DNA of 7,920 bases from Treponema sp. (GTDB lineage Bacteria; Spirochaetota; Spirochaetia; Treponematales; Breznakiellaceae). Both the position numbers and the translations under genes were made by a program. The stretch spans positions 1 through 7,920 of the forward strand of contig JAITBO010000035.1 of assembly GCA_031283505.1 (NCBI GenBank), in the 5' to 3' direction. The notes under the pieces were generated by a model. It had not been told where the DNA came from. It saw nothing but the letters and a program-made list of their open reading frames with translations, and ran no database searches. Positions 1 through 5,898 of the stretch are shown piece by piece; the stretch's first letter is position 1, and every line of letters begins with the position of its first letter.

Positions 1-1
1 T

Positions 2-223
2 GACAAACCCATGAGCCCCTGCCAACGGCTTATAGCTTCCCCTGACCTTGCTGGTGCAATCAAGGCGGAACTGAAACGGCGCTATCAAAGCTACAACCCG
101 GTTCTCCTCGAACAGGAGGTACATCAGACGGTTCAGGTGCTCATGGAGATGAACCATCACAAGGACCTCATGCGGCACCAGTCCCTTGCCACTATTGCCC
201 TTGGGCAATCTGGCTTTGGGTAA
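2..223 (+). CDS. C-terminal fragment of integrase-type (rve/DDE) transposase, runs in from the left edge
   Basis: The frame is open to the window edge, so the gene starts upstream; the first ATG (11) is internal. The visible end reads D-K-P-M-S-P-C-Q-R-L-I, then K-A-E-L-K-R-R-Y and N-P-V-L-L-E-Q-E-V. This matches the usual tail of integrase-core transposases (T-P-Y-Q-R-L-L ... L-R-x-x-Y-x-x-L-N-P-V-x-L-x-R-x-I). The catalytic DDE core would lie outside the window, so activity cannot be judged. The last ~20 residues (MRHQSLATIALGQSGFG) are not family-typical and may be an altered end. The two-copy motif just downstream fits the terminus of the same element. The family assignment is from motif memory; the IS group (perhaps the IS1202/ISNCY-like group) is a guess. 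Confidence 0.7.
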   Translation, partial: DKPMSPCQRLIASPDLAGAIKAELKRRYQSYNPVLLEQEVHQTVQVLMEMNHHKDLMRHQSLATIALGQSGFG

Positions 224-228
224 TCTAG

Positions 229-292
229 TTACGGTTAGAATTCTTATTATGAGACAACGGCCCTTACGGTTAGATTTTATTTTGAGGCATCG
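229..292. repeat. Two-copy tandem motif, probable transposon end
   Basis: Two imperfect copies of a ~30-bp motif lie six bases past the transposase stop codon. Both begin with the identical 11-mer TTACGGTTAGA (229-239 and 264-274, period 35), continue with an AT-rich stretch, and end in a similar GAGACAACGG / GAGGCATCGG tail. Repeated subterminal motifs just outside a transposase gene are typical of transposase-binding sites at an IS end. The exact outer tip and any target duplication cannot be fixed without the left end. Confidence 0.55.
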
Positions 293-345
293 GGATGAAA
301 TATGTCATATTTTCCCGGCAGACAAGCGTACCTGGCGCCCGGACC

Positions 346-373
346 GTGACAAGTTGTCAAAAAAAAGTATAAT
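346..373 (+). promoter_or_regulatory. Near-consensus sigma-70-type promoter of the decayed antitoxin
   Basis: The -35 is GTGACA (346-351, five of six matches to TTGACA), the spacer is 16 nt, and the -10 is a perfect TATAAT (368-373). Transcription would start near 380, almost at the ATG of the antitoxin remnant (381), giving a nearly leaderless mRNA. The remnant is broken and no other convincing promoter lies before 509, so this promoter probably now drives the exported-protein gene. Confidence 0.6.
347..359. promoter_or_regulatory. Palindromic operator candidate overlapping the -35
   Basis: TGACAAGTTGTCA is a perfect inverted repeat (6-bp arms, one central base) lying on the -35 and the start of the spacer. 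Phd/YefM antitoxins repress their own promoters by binding short palindromes in this position, so this is the expected autoregulatory operator. The local cognate antitoxin is destroyed; any repression would need a paralogue elsewhere in the genome. Confidence 0.5.
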
Positions 374-380
374 CGTATGT

Positions 381-501
381 ATGAAAACAATAGCAGTAAG
401 AGAGGTTAAAACACATTTCTCTGAGATTAAAGAAGTAAAGAATGGGAAGTAAAGTAGGAATACTCTATAGTAAGACTAAAAAGGTGAAAGGCAAGTATTG
501 A
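381..501 (+). pseudogene. Decayed Phd/YefM-family antitoxin remnant (frameshifted)
   Basis: The first reading frame gives MKTIAVREVKTHFSEI, the classic N-terminus of Phd/YefM antitoxins (DNA-binding dimer domain), followed by K-E-V-K-N-G-K and a stop at 450-452. The family sequence resumes in the +1 frame from 457 as G-I-L-Y-S-K-T-K-K, matching the usual GKEIGILYGKTKKPVA segment. A single extra base (TAAA where a GAA codon is expected, 450-453) therefore explains the stop. The resumed frame ends at TGA 499-501, having lost the C-terminal toxin-binding part. No toxin gene (Doc, YoeB or PIN type) follows. An intact family member has about 70-90 residues. The frame comparison is direct; the family assignment is from recall. 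Confidence 0.75.
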
Positions 502-508
502 ATATAAT

Positions 509-2026
509 ATGAAAAACAGACTCCGTGTGGCTTTCATTGTTCCGGTACTGCTAACAGGGGTGCTATGCCTGCCCGTTCCCCTATACGCCCAGGATCTCCG
601 GTTTCCTTCCCTTGAGGCCGATCCCCTGGCCTATGAATACGGGCGGCGGGTGGTGGTCGGCTATAACTGGCAGGACCTGGCAGAGATCGCCTTCTGGGCT
701 TCCTCAGTGGGCCAGGCTCCTGCGGGCCGGGAGGAGGAGGCGAACGGCCTGATCCAAAACGCCGTGTCCGCCCTGCTGGCCTCGCCGGATCTGCCCCGGG
801 AAAGCCGGGCCAGGGGCGAATATATCCTTACCTTTCTCCACGGGCGGTATTTCAAAGCTTACTCGGAATTTCAAACCCGGCTGGACGAAATTTTTGCCAG
901 CGGGCGTTATAACTGTGTTTCCTCCGCGGTGTGCTACCTGATTCTGGCGGAAGCTGCCGGGCTGGATGCACGGGGCGTGATGACCCGGGATCATGCCTTT
1001 GTCACGGTTACTGCCGGAACCGAAGTGATTGACGTGGAAACCACGAATCCCTACGGCTTTGATCCCGGAAGCCGCCGGGAATTCCATGACGCCTTTGGAA
1101 CGGTAACCGGTTTTGCCTACGTGCCTGCCCGGAACTACCGGGACCGGGTTTCCATCAGCCAGCTTGAGCTGGTATCCCTTATTCTTTCCAATCGTATCGC
1201 GGATTTGGAAAGCCGGGGCCGATACCCCGAAGCGGTTCCTCTGGCGGTAGACCGGGCGGCCCTCCTTGCCCGGCGGACTAACTCGGTCAATTCTCCCTTT
1301 TTCGCGGACCCCAACCGGGACCTGCTGGACCGTATTTTTAATTACGGGGCTTCCCTCATCGCGGCGGAGAAAGAGACCGACGCCCTTGCGTGGTGCAATA
1401 CCGCCTGGCGGCATTACGGCAGTGCGGGTAGTACGGCCTTCGATCCCCGTTGGCAGGAATTCACCTATGCGGCCTTAAACAACTATTTGGTCAAACTGCT
1501 TAAAGCCCAGCAAATTTCCGAAGCCCGAACCACCTTGAGCCAATACACTGTCCGGTTAAGCCGGGAACATTACAGCCAATTAAATACCCTGCTCGTAGAC
1601 GCCGAACTGCTCAAACGGATTTCCGGGATACGGAGTTCCGAAGACGCGGAAGCGATCCTTCGAACCATTGCCGCCGCCGAAAACCAATCGACCATTCCGG
1701 TGAGCCGGGCTACGGAAATGCGGAATTTTATCCTGATAAAAGAAGGGGAACGTATAGCTTTCGAGCAGGGCCCTTCGGCGGCTATAGCCTACACAGAGGC
1801 GGCCATAGCCCGGTACGGTAAAAATTACCGCCTGGAAGAAGCCCTGCGGGTACACCGCTCTAACCGGGTGACGGACCTGCACAACAGCTTTGCCGGCCTG
1901 TTCAACCGCCAGGAATACGAAAGTGCCCGGGAATTCATACAGGCCGCCCTGACGGAATTCCCCGGGGACCGCCAACTCACCAAGGACCTGAACCTTACGG
2001 AACAGGCCCTGCAACGGCAACAGTAA
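509..2026 (+). CDS. Exported transglutaminase-like protein with helical repeat C-terminal half
   Basis: The 505-residue protein begins with a signal peptide (K/R start, hydrophobic 8-22, likely cleavage after L-Y-A, residue 27), so it acts in the periplasm or outside. Residues ~130-185 carry a transglutaminase-like arrangement: Cys136 in Y-N-C-V-S-S, His162 in R-D-H-A-F-V, Asp175 in V-I-D-V-E-T-T-N. This is the spacing of a Cys-His-Asp triad in microbial transglutaminase-like/peptidase folds. Residues ~215-505 are mostly amphipathic helices with TPR-like pieces (near 235-250 and 465-482), suggesting a solenoid for protein contacts. Substrate and reaction are unknown; protein crosslinking, amide hydrolysis or a non-catalytic role are all possible. 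A stop at 485-487 excludes a longer in-frame start. No good Shine-Dalgarno site is present (AAAGG lies ~17 nt away). It probably uses the leftover promoter at 346-373. Confidence 0.75.
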   Translation: MKNRLRVAFIVPVLLTGVLCLPVPLYAQDLRFPSLEADPLAYEYGRRVVVGYNWQDLAEIAFWASSVGQAPAGREEEANGLIQNAVSALLASPDLPRESRARGEYILTFLHGRYFKAYSEFQTRLDEIFASGRYNCVSSAVCYLILAEAAGLDARGVMTRDHAFVTVTAGTEVIDVETTNPYGFDPGSRREFHDAFGTVTGFAYVPARNYRDRVSISQLELVSLILSNRIADLESRGRYPEAVPLAVDRAALLARRTNSVNSPFFADPNRDLLDRIFNYGASLIAAEKETDALAWCNTAWRHYGSAGSTAFDPRWQEFTYAALNNYLVKLLKAQQISEARTTLSQYTVRLSREHYSQLNTLLVDAELLKRISGIRSSEDAEAILRTIAAAENQSTIPVSRATEMRNFILIKEGERIAFEQGPSAAIAYTEAAIARYGKNYRLEEALRVHRSNRVTDLHNSFAGLFNRQEYESAREFIQAALTEFPGDRQLTKDLNLTEQALQRQQ

Positions 2027-2067
2027 AACTAATCATGCCCTGGACGTAGGTTTTGTTACTAACTCAT

Positions 2068-2092
2068 GTAAGGAACTGTACAAGTTCCTTAC
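2068..2092. repeat. Perfect inverted repeat (10-bp stem, 5-nt loop)
   Basis: GTAAGGAACT pairs perfectly with AGTTCCTTAC around the loop GTACA, 41 nt after the stop of the exported-protein gene. There is no T-run on either side, so it is a poor intrinsic terminator, though it may protect the 3' end of the mRNA. The 12-mer TAAGGAACTGTA inside it recurs at 7775-7786, which favours a dispersed repeat or fused transposon tips over a simple terminator. Confidence 0.6.
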
Positions 2093-2106
2093 GGAAGAAT
2101 AATATA

Positions 2107-2119
2107 AACCACTAACCAC
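2107..2119 (+). repeat. Left copy of 13-bp direct repeat
   Basis: AACCACTAACCAC is repeated exactly at 2557-2569, and both copies are followed within a few bases by CTTTTG / TTTTG. The pair encloses ~450 bp that contains the SUMF1 remnants and no intact gene. This could be a target-site duplication, a recombination scar or a dispersed short repeat. Confidence 0.55.
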
Positions 2120-2161
2120 ACGAACTTTTGAGGTTAAATCCATAGTTTATTCGTGAAGTTG

Positions 2162-2324
2162 CGGACCACCGGTCCGATGCGGTATATCCAGGGTGAACCG
2201 GGGCCTAAGCTCAGGCGTATCTCCAAAGGTATAGAAGGAAACGATGCGCATTTCTGTACGGAATACTCAGGGTTATCCTGACACCCGGCCTTCCGATCTG
2301 GCAGGGTTCCTCTTGGGACAATTA
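2162..2324 (+). pseudogene. Remnant of an SUMF1 / formylglycine-generating-enzyme-like C-terminus
   Basis: In the frame starting at 2244, codons 2250-2318 read R-I-S-V-R-N-T-Q-G-Y-P-D-T-R, then S-D-L-A-G-F-L-L-G. This follows the closing pattern of SUMF1-type domains (C-R-x-S-x-R-N-x(4)-P-x-x-R-x-x-D-L-G-F-R-L). In another frame, 2210-2248 reads L-R-R-I-S-K-G-I-E-G-N-D-A, resembling the preceding R-V-x-R-G-G-S-W-x-N-D-A block with the G-G-S-W core damaged. A frameshift between ~2240 and 2250 joins them. An in-frame TAG (2232-2234) precedes the ATG at 2244, so the 84-codon ORF 2244-2498 is unlikely to be a real start even though AAGGA lies just upstream. Intact SUMF1 proteins (typically 250 or more residues) oxidise a Cys or bind ligands with the same fold; only the tail remains here. 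The identification is from motif pattern alone. Confidence 0.45.
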
Positions 2325-2335
2325 CCCCCCCCCCC
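2325..2335 (+). repeat. Homopolymeric C tract (11 bases)
   Basis: Eleven consecutive C residues lie inside the open frame 2244-2498, encoding the P-P-P-P stretch. They are followed by ACGCCTTC and GGGGG (2344-2348), which can fold back on the tract. Tracts of this length are slippage-prone, so the number of Cs may vary between cells or be a sequencing error. In degenerate DNA this probably has no coding consequence. Confidence 0.8.
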
Positions 2336-2444
2336 ACGCCTTCGGGGGACCGGGTATGATACCGTGCGGGAGGCTAATTTCAAAAAGGCCTTTGGCGCCA
2401 CATCACTCTGTTATATGAGTAATGAGGAAGATAAAAGCAAACCG

Positions 2445-2557
2445 GACCGGGTTTCCCGCTCTTGGCAGGCGGTCCGGGTGGCGCCGGCTGCCAAATAAGC
2501 TGCGGGACGCGACTGTACCGCCCAGGGTCGAACGGCTGGCTGCGGCGCCGTCTATGA
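2445..2557 (+). pseudogene. Possible second SUMF1-like C-terminal remnant
   Basis: Codons 2445-2465 read D-R-V-S-R-S-W, close to the SUMF1 core D-R-V-x-R-G-G-S-W with G-G missing. In a different frame, 2498-2554 reads S-C-G-T-R-L-Y-R-P-G-S-N-G-W-L followed by R-R-R-L and a TGA, reminiscent of the C-R-x-x-x-R ... P-x-x-R ... L-G-F-R-L tail. Several indels would be needed to join the pieces. The same stretch is GC-rich and foldable (TTGGCAG 2462-2468 pairs with CTGCCAA 2488-2494; CCGGACC 2442-2448 with GGTCCGG 2471-2477), so a structured non-coding element is an alternative. The call is weak. Confidence 0.25.
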
Positions 2558-2569
2558 ACCACTAACCAC
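2557..2569 (+). repeat. Right copy of 13-bp direct repeat
   Basis: This is an exact second copy of AACCACTAACCAC, 59 bp before the likely start of the D,D-carboxypeptidase gene. With the copy at 2107-2119 it brackets the SUMF1 debris and the C tract. Confidence 0.55.
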
Positions 2570-2627
2570 TTTTGCTTGTAATCATAAATATTTGCGTGTT
2601 TGCTTTTTTTTGCCGATGATCGAAATT

Positions 2628-3506
2628 ATGACATCAAGCTGCCGTAAGTTGGGTTTTTTTGTCCCTCTTTTCTTTTTGTTTGCCTTTTCTTGCTCAAAAT
2701 CCGCTCCCCGGCCCCAGGCTGCCGCCGCAGTTGGTACGTCCGTTGAAGACGGCTCAGGCGTTCCGGAGGCGGATCCGGACCAAGGGGCCGTGTTTGACGG
2801 CTTTTTGGGGGATCTCCTGGACGAAGCGGGCATACCCCCGGATCTGGCCCGGCGTGTCGATGCCGCCGCCGCAGAGGGGCCGGCTTTTATCCTGGACCTC
2901 CTCACCTGTCTTGGCGGAGACCCCTTCCTCTGGGTTTTGGCGGACAAGACCCATCCTCTGCCGGAGGGCTATGCCCCGGAGGACCTGGTTGACCTTTCAG
3001 GCGGCTCTTATGAGGTAAACCGCCGGGGCCACCGGCTCAGGCAGGCTGCGGCGGATTCTCTGGAAGAAATGGCCGCCGCCGCCCGCGCCGATGGGGTAAC
3101 CCTTATAGTCTCCTCGGCGTACCGGTCCTACGAATACCAGGTGGAAGTCTACGCCCGCAATGTTACGGAAATGGGCAGGGAAGCGGCGGACCGGGAATCC
3201 GCCCGGCCAGGGTACAGCCAGCATCAGTTGGGCCTGGTGGCGGATTTCGGCGCGGAGGACGGCTCCATAGGCGATCACTTCGCCCAAACCCCGGCAGGCC
3301 GGTGGATGGCCGCCAACGCGGGCGGCTTCGGCTGGTCCTTGTCCTTCCCTCAAGACATGGAGGCCGTTACCGGTTACCGCTGGGAAAGCTGGCACTACCG
3401 CTATGTCGGACGGGACCTTTCCGCCTTCATCGACGCCTATTTTGACGGCATACAGCAGTACGCCCTGCAATTCATTCACGCATGGGTCAGTAGGAGCGGA
3501 GAGTAG
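2628..3506 (+). CDS. VanY-type D-alanyl-D-alanine carboxypeptidase, predicted lipoprotein
   Basis: This zinc peptidase of the LAS/M15B family removes the terminal D-Ala of peptidoglycan stem peptides, outside the cytoplasmic membrane. With the ATG at 2628 the protein has 292 residues: a lipoprotein-type signal (R-K, then G-F-F-V-P-L-F-F-L-F) with A-F-S-C at Cys22, a relaxed lipobox acceptable in spirochaetes. An Ala/Pro/acidic linker follows, then the catalytic domain (~150-275). Motifs: S-A-Y-R-S-Y at 163-168 (substrate-binding Arg), S-Q-H-Q-L-G-L-V-A-D at 197-206 (zinc ligands His199 and Asp206), and W-E-S-W-H-Y-R-Y with catalytic Glu253 and zinc ligand His256. All key residues are present. 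The frame is open from a TTG at 2592 and another ATG lies at 2616, but only 2628 gives a clean signal peptide; no start has a good Shine-Dalgarno site. It is convergent with the MATE gene, 18 bp between stops. Confidence 0.85.
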   Translation: MTSSCRKLGFFVPLFFLFAFSCSKSAPRPQAAAAVGTSVEDGSGVPEADPDQGAVFDGFLGDLLDEAGIPPDLARRVDAAAAEGPAFILDLLTCLGGDPFLWVLADKTHPLPEGYAPEDLVDLSGGSYEVNRRGHRLRQAAADSLEEMAAAARADGVTLIVSSAYRSYEYQVEVYARNVTEMGREAADRESARPGYSQHQLGLVADFGAEDGSIGDHFAQTPAGRWMAANAGGFGWSLSFPQDMEAVTGYRWESWHYRYVGRDLSAFIDAYFDGIQQYALQFIHAWVSRSGE

Positions 3507-3524
3507 AAAAGCTTTCTTTACCCT

Positions 3525-4994
3525 TCACTCCGGTTTCACTTCCGTTTTCCCCGCTTTCCGCAGTTTTTTCAGCTCCGCCGCGATGAACACCGCCGTCACG
3601 ATAAAGGAAAACCCATCGGCTACCGGCGTAGCTGCGGCTATCCCCCACAGCTTCCAGATCCTGCCGAAGATAAGAATGCAAGGGATGAGGGCGATGAACT
3701 GCCTGAGCATGGTGAGGAAGATCGAGGTTTTGGGCCGGCCTGTTACCACGAACATATTGGACGACACGATCTGGAAACCGTTCAAGGGCAGTATGAGGGT
3801 TATTATCCGTATGGCCCAGGGGGTAAAGGAGAGGAGAGCCGGACTACCGTCCGGGGCAAAGATGCTCACCAGGAAGCCGGGAACCGCCTGGCAGAGGATA
3901 AAGCCGGCGATACATATCCCTGTAGCCGCACCCACAGCCCCCAGGTAGGTTTTCATTACGCGGTCAAATTTTTTTGCCCCGTAGTTATACCCCAGTATAG
4001 GCTGCGCTCCCTGGTTGATCCCGAAGACGGGCATCAGGATCAACATGATGATGGAACCGCATATATTCATCCCCGACAGGGCTATGTCCCCGCCGTTAGC
4101 CACCCCCAGGGTTTCCGCCCCGTACCAGCCCATACTCATGTTGTTAAGGAGTTGTACCCCCGACATGATGAACTGGAGGAGAAACTGGGCTGACCCGAAG
4201 GAGATGATCTGAAGCGCCGTCTTCCCGGAGAACCTGAAGGAACGGAGCCGCAGGTGGACCACTGCCTTTCCGCTGAAACTGAAGGCCAGTATCCAGACCG
4301 CCGAAATGAACTGGGAGATCATCGTGGCCCAGGCCGCCCCTTCGACCCCCCATTTGAACCAAAAGATGAAAACAGGGTCCAGGATTATGTTGGTTCCCGC
4401 GCCTATGAACATACTGATCATGGTGACGGTGGGAAAACCCTGGGCTCTGGTGCAGTGGGAAAACCCGAAGCCCAGCATCATGAACACTTGCCCGTAAAGG
4501 ATGATGCGGTAATAGTTCCGGGCATAGATTATGGACTCGCTTCCTTCCTGAGCTCCCAAAAGGGAGAGGATGCCGTCCAGGAAGACGAGTTCCGCCACCA
4601 TGACAAGGATGCCGATGACCGCCAGGAGCAAAAAACAGTGGTTCAAGGCATTTTCCGCCTCTTGCCGCTTCCCCTGGCCCAGGCGCATGGAAATCATGTT
4701 TGCCGCTCCTATCCCGAAGAGCATGGCGAAGGCCATACTAATAGTCATCAGGGGTAGTACCAGGGAAAGCCCGCCCAGAGCCACCTCGTTTACCCCCCGG
4801 CCAACAAAGATCCGGTCTACCACATTGTAAAGGGCGTTTACCAGCATCCCGCTGATGGCCGGTATGGAAAACTTCATGAGCAGCTTGCCCACTCCTTCGG
4901 TTCCCAGCCTGTCCGCAGCGTCCCGGTGTCTATTTGCATCGGTTTTTTTGGCCGAAGAATCCATTATGGTGTCTGACATTCCACAAGTTTCCAA
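3525..4994 (-). CDS. MATE-family efflux transporter (multidrug/Na+ or H+ antiporter)
   Basis: A 489-residue inner-membrane protein with about 12 hydrophobic segments in two halves. After a polar ~40-residue N-terminus it shows family signatures: G-V-G-K-L-L-M-K-F-S-I-P-A-I, then Y-N-V-V-D-R-I-F-V-G, and G-A-A-N-M-I-S-M-R-L-G-Q-G-K ending TM2-3. The second half repeats the pattern (G-I-N-Q-G-A-Q-P-I-L-G-Y-N-Y-G-A). Length and motifs fit the bacterial NorM/MepA-like branch; substrate cannot be read. The frame is open to an ATG at 5060 and contains an ATG at 4979. The TTG at 4994 is chosen because AAAGGAGAA (5009-5001) lies 8 nt before it and no equivalent site precedes the ATGs. The gene is monocistronic, divergent from the secreted-protein gene across a short AT-rich region. 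Confidence 0.9.
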   Translation of the reverse strand: METCGMSDTIMDSSAKKTDANRHRDAADRLGTEGVGKLLMKFSIPAISGMLVNALYNVVDRIFVGRGVNEVALGGLSLVLPLMTISMAFAMLFGIGAANMISMRLGQGKRQEAENALNHCFLLLAVIGILVMVAELVFLDGILSLLGAQEGSESIIYARNYYRIILYGQVFMMLGFGFSHCTRAQGFPTVTMISMFIGAGTNIILDPVFIFWFKWGVEGAAWATMISQFISAVWILAFSFSGKAVVHLRLRSFRFSGKTALQIISFGSAQFLLQFIMSGVQLLNNMSMGWYGAETLGVANGGDIALSGMNICGSIIMLILMPVFGINQGAQPILGYNYGAKKFDRVMKTYLGAVGAATGICIAGFILCQAVPGFLVSIFAPDGSPALLSFTPWAIRIITLILPLNGFQIVSSNMFVVTGRPKTSIFLTMLRQFIALIPCILIFGRIWKLWGIAAATPVADGFSFIVTAVFIAAELKKLRKAGKTEVKPE

Positions 4995-5002
4995 TTTTAA
5001 TT

Positions 5003-5008
5003 CTCCTT
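5003..5008 (-). promoter_or_regulatory. Ribosome binding site that sets the MATE start at TTG
   Basis: On the minus strand AAGGAG is followed after 8 nt by TTG (4994-4992). The ATG at 4979 would be 23 nt away and the ATG at 5060 lies upstream of the site, so TTG is the best-supported start codon. Confidence 0.6.
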
Positions 5009-5094
5009 TGTAAAGGGGTTTACCGGGAAGTATAAATTTTTCCGTATATGTTTCCCCCAAAAACAGAAATATATAGTAACCTTTTTTTTCAATC

Positions 5095-5115
5095 TATGTT
5101 ACAATAGTAAACATA
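5095..5115. promoter_or_regulatory. Inverted repeat in the divergent intergenic region, operator candidate
   Basis: TATGTT and AACATA form perfect 6-bp arms around ACAATAGTA, midway between the divergent MATE and secreted-protein genes. An octa-T run (5082-5089) and AT-rich DNA lie beside it. Plus-strand TACAAT (5100-5105) inside it could be a -10, but no matching -35 is evident. A regulator site for either gene is possible; evidence is only the symmetry and position. Confidence 0.3.
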
Positions 5116-5233
5116 AAAGGTTCTTGTTGTATTGTATAACCGCAGGGAAGGTAATCTTGTTTGATCCACTTAACAAGCGGCTGGTATATACACGAGTAAA
5201 CCAAATCTTTATGTTTTATTAGGAGGTACTTTA

Positions 5234-5884
5234 ATGAAACGCGTGGTTTTTTTTCTGGCGGTAATTGGCCTGGCTTCTGCGGTGTATGCCCAGAGCCAAG
5301 TGCCGGTATATCGTTTTGCATCAGGGAGTTGGAATTTTATCGGGGATCGGTTATTTCAAAATGATACGAAAGCCCGTCTGGCCAAAGTGAATTTCACCGT
5401 GCCCCAGAAAGGTCCCATGGTTTACGAATTCAACGCCCGGTATGAATCTGGCGCCGAAGACGGTCAGGGAGGTTTCGGCATACACCTCTTTGGGGATAGC
5501 GTAATTGAGAAGGCTTCCTGGGGGTCCGGTAATTCCTATCTCTTGTGGCTCAATTATGATGAAAATCCCATTATCAAAGGTATTCCCAAAGGACTGAGCG
5601 CTCAAGTATACCGCAGTTATACCCATTCTCGTATGGAGCTGGTGGACAGCGTTGATTTGAATGAATATGCCTATCTTCTTACAGAGGAGAACCTTTCCGC
5701 TCCCGTACCAGTCAAGATCACTGTAGATGGAGGTACGGGAGAAGTCCGGATAGCCGATCCCAGAGACCCCGAATTGCAGGATTATTTCTATTTTTATCTT
5801 GATTCAAAAGATGTTCCCCTGAAAGGGGATTATGTGGCTCTGAGAACGAACGGCATGAACCTTTCGTTTGCCATGGGACTGTAG
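5234..5884 (+). CDS. Secreted protein of unknown function, probable beta-sandwich
   Basis: I do not recognise a named family. The 216-residue product has a textbook signal peptide (M-K-R, hydrophobic 4-15, likely cut after V-Y-A at residue 19), leaving ~197 residues exported. The mature part is rich in aromatic, Gly and alternating hydrophobic/polar residues with short predicted strands (F-A-S-G-S-W-N-F-I-G-D near the start, Y-E-F-N-A-R-Y-E-S-G, G-G-F-G-I-H-L-F-G-D, Y-F-Y-F-Y-L-D). This looks like a lectin/LamG-like jelly-roll. No Cys and no catalytic motif is visible. Translation should be strong: AGGAGG (5221-5226) sits 7 nt before the ATG. A GC-rich terminator follows the stop by 15 bp, so this is a single-gene unit. 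The fold is an inference; a carbohydrate- or surface-binding role is speculation. Confidence 0.8.
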   Translation: MKRVVFFLAVIGLASAVYAQSQVPVYRFASGSWNFIGDRLFQNDTKARLAKVNFTVPQKGPMVYEFNARYESGAEDGQGGFGIHLFGDSVIEKASWGSGNSYLLWLNYDENPIIKGIPKGLSAQVYRSYTHSRMELVDSVDLNEYAYLLTEENLSAPVPVKITVDGGTGEVRIADPRDPELQDYFYFYLDSKDVPLKGDYVALRTNGMNLSFAMGL

Positions 5885-5898
5885 AGTCTCAATGACCT

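Noticed and set aside
704..1414. Long minus-strand open frame of 236 codons inside the exported-protein gene.
   Set aside because: It is a shadow of a GC-rich coding region: no recognisable motif, and the plus-strand protein has a signal peptide and coherent motifs.
2175..2260. Resemblance to a 23S rRNA segment (GGGTGA ... CCTAAG ... AAAGG ... GGAAAC ... CTGTAC).
   Set aside because: The words are short and shared across many sequences, the flanks do not continue as 23S rRNA, and the SUMF1-like protein pattern explains the same stretch better.
2244..2498. Open frame of 84 codons with AAGGA before its ATG.
   Set aside because: Its first part reads as the tail of an SUMF1 domain with the body in another frame, and an in-frame stop lies just upstream; treated as pseudogene sequence.
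2500..2525. Cobalamin-riboswitch-like core (GCGGGACGCGACTGTACCGCC).
   Set aside because: The other conserved boxes before and after the core are missing, and the next gene is not cobalamin-related.
2592..2627. TTG start for the carboxypeptidase, 12 residues longer.
   Set aside because: It has no ribosome binding site and would put an acidic, irregular stretch before the signal peptide; the ATG at 2628 gives a normal lipoprotein signal.
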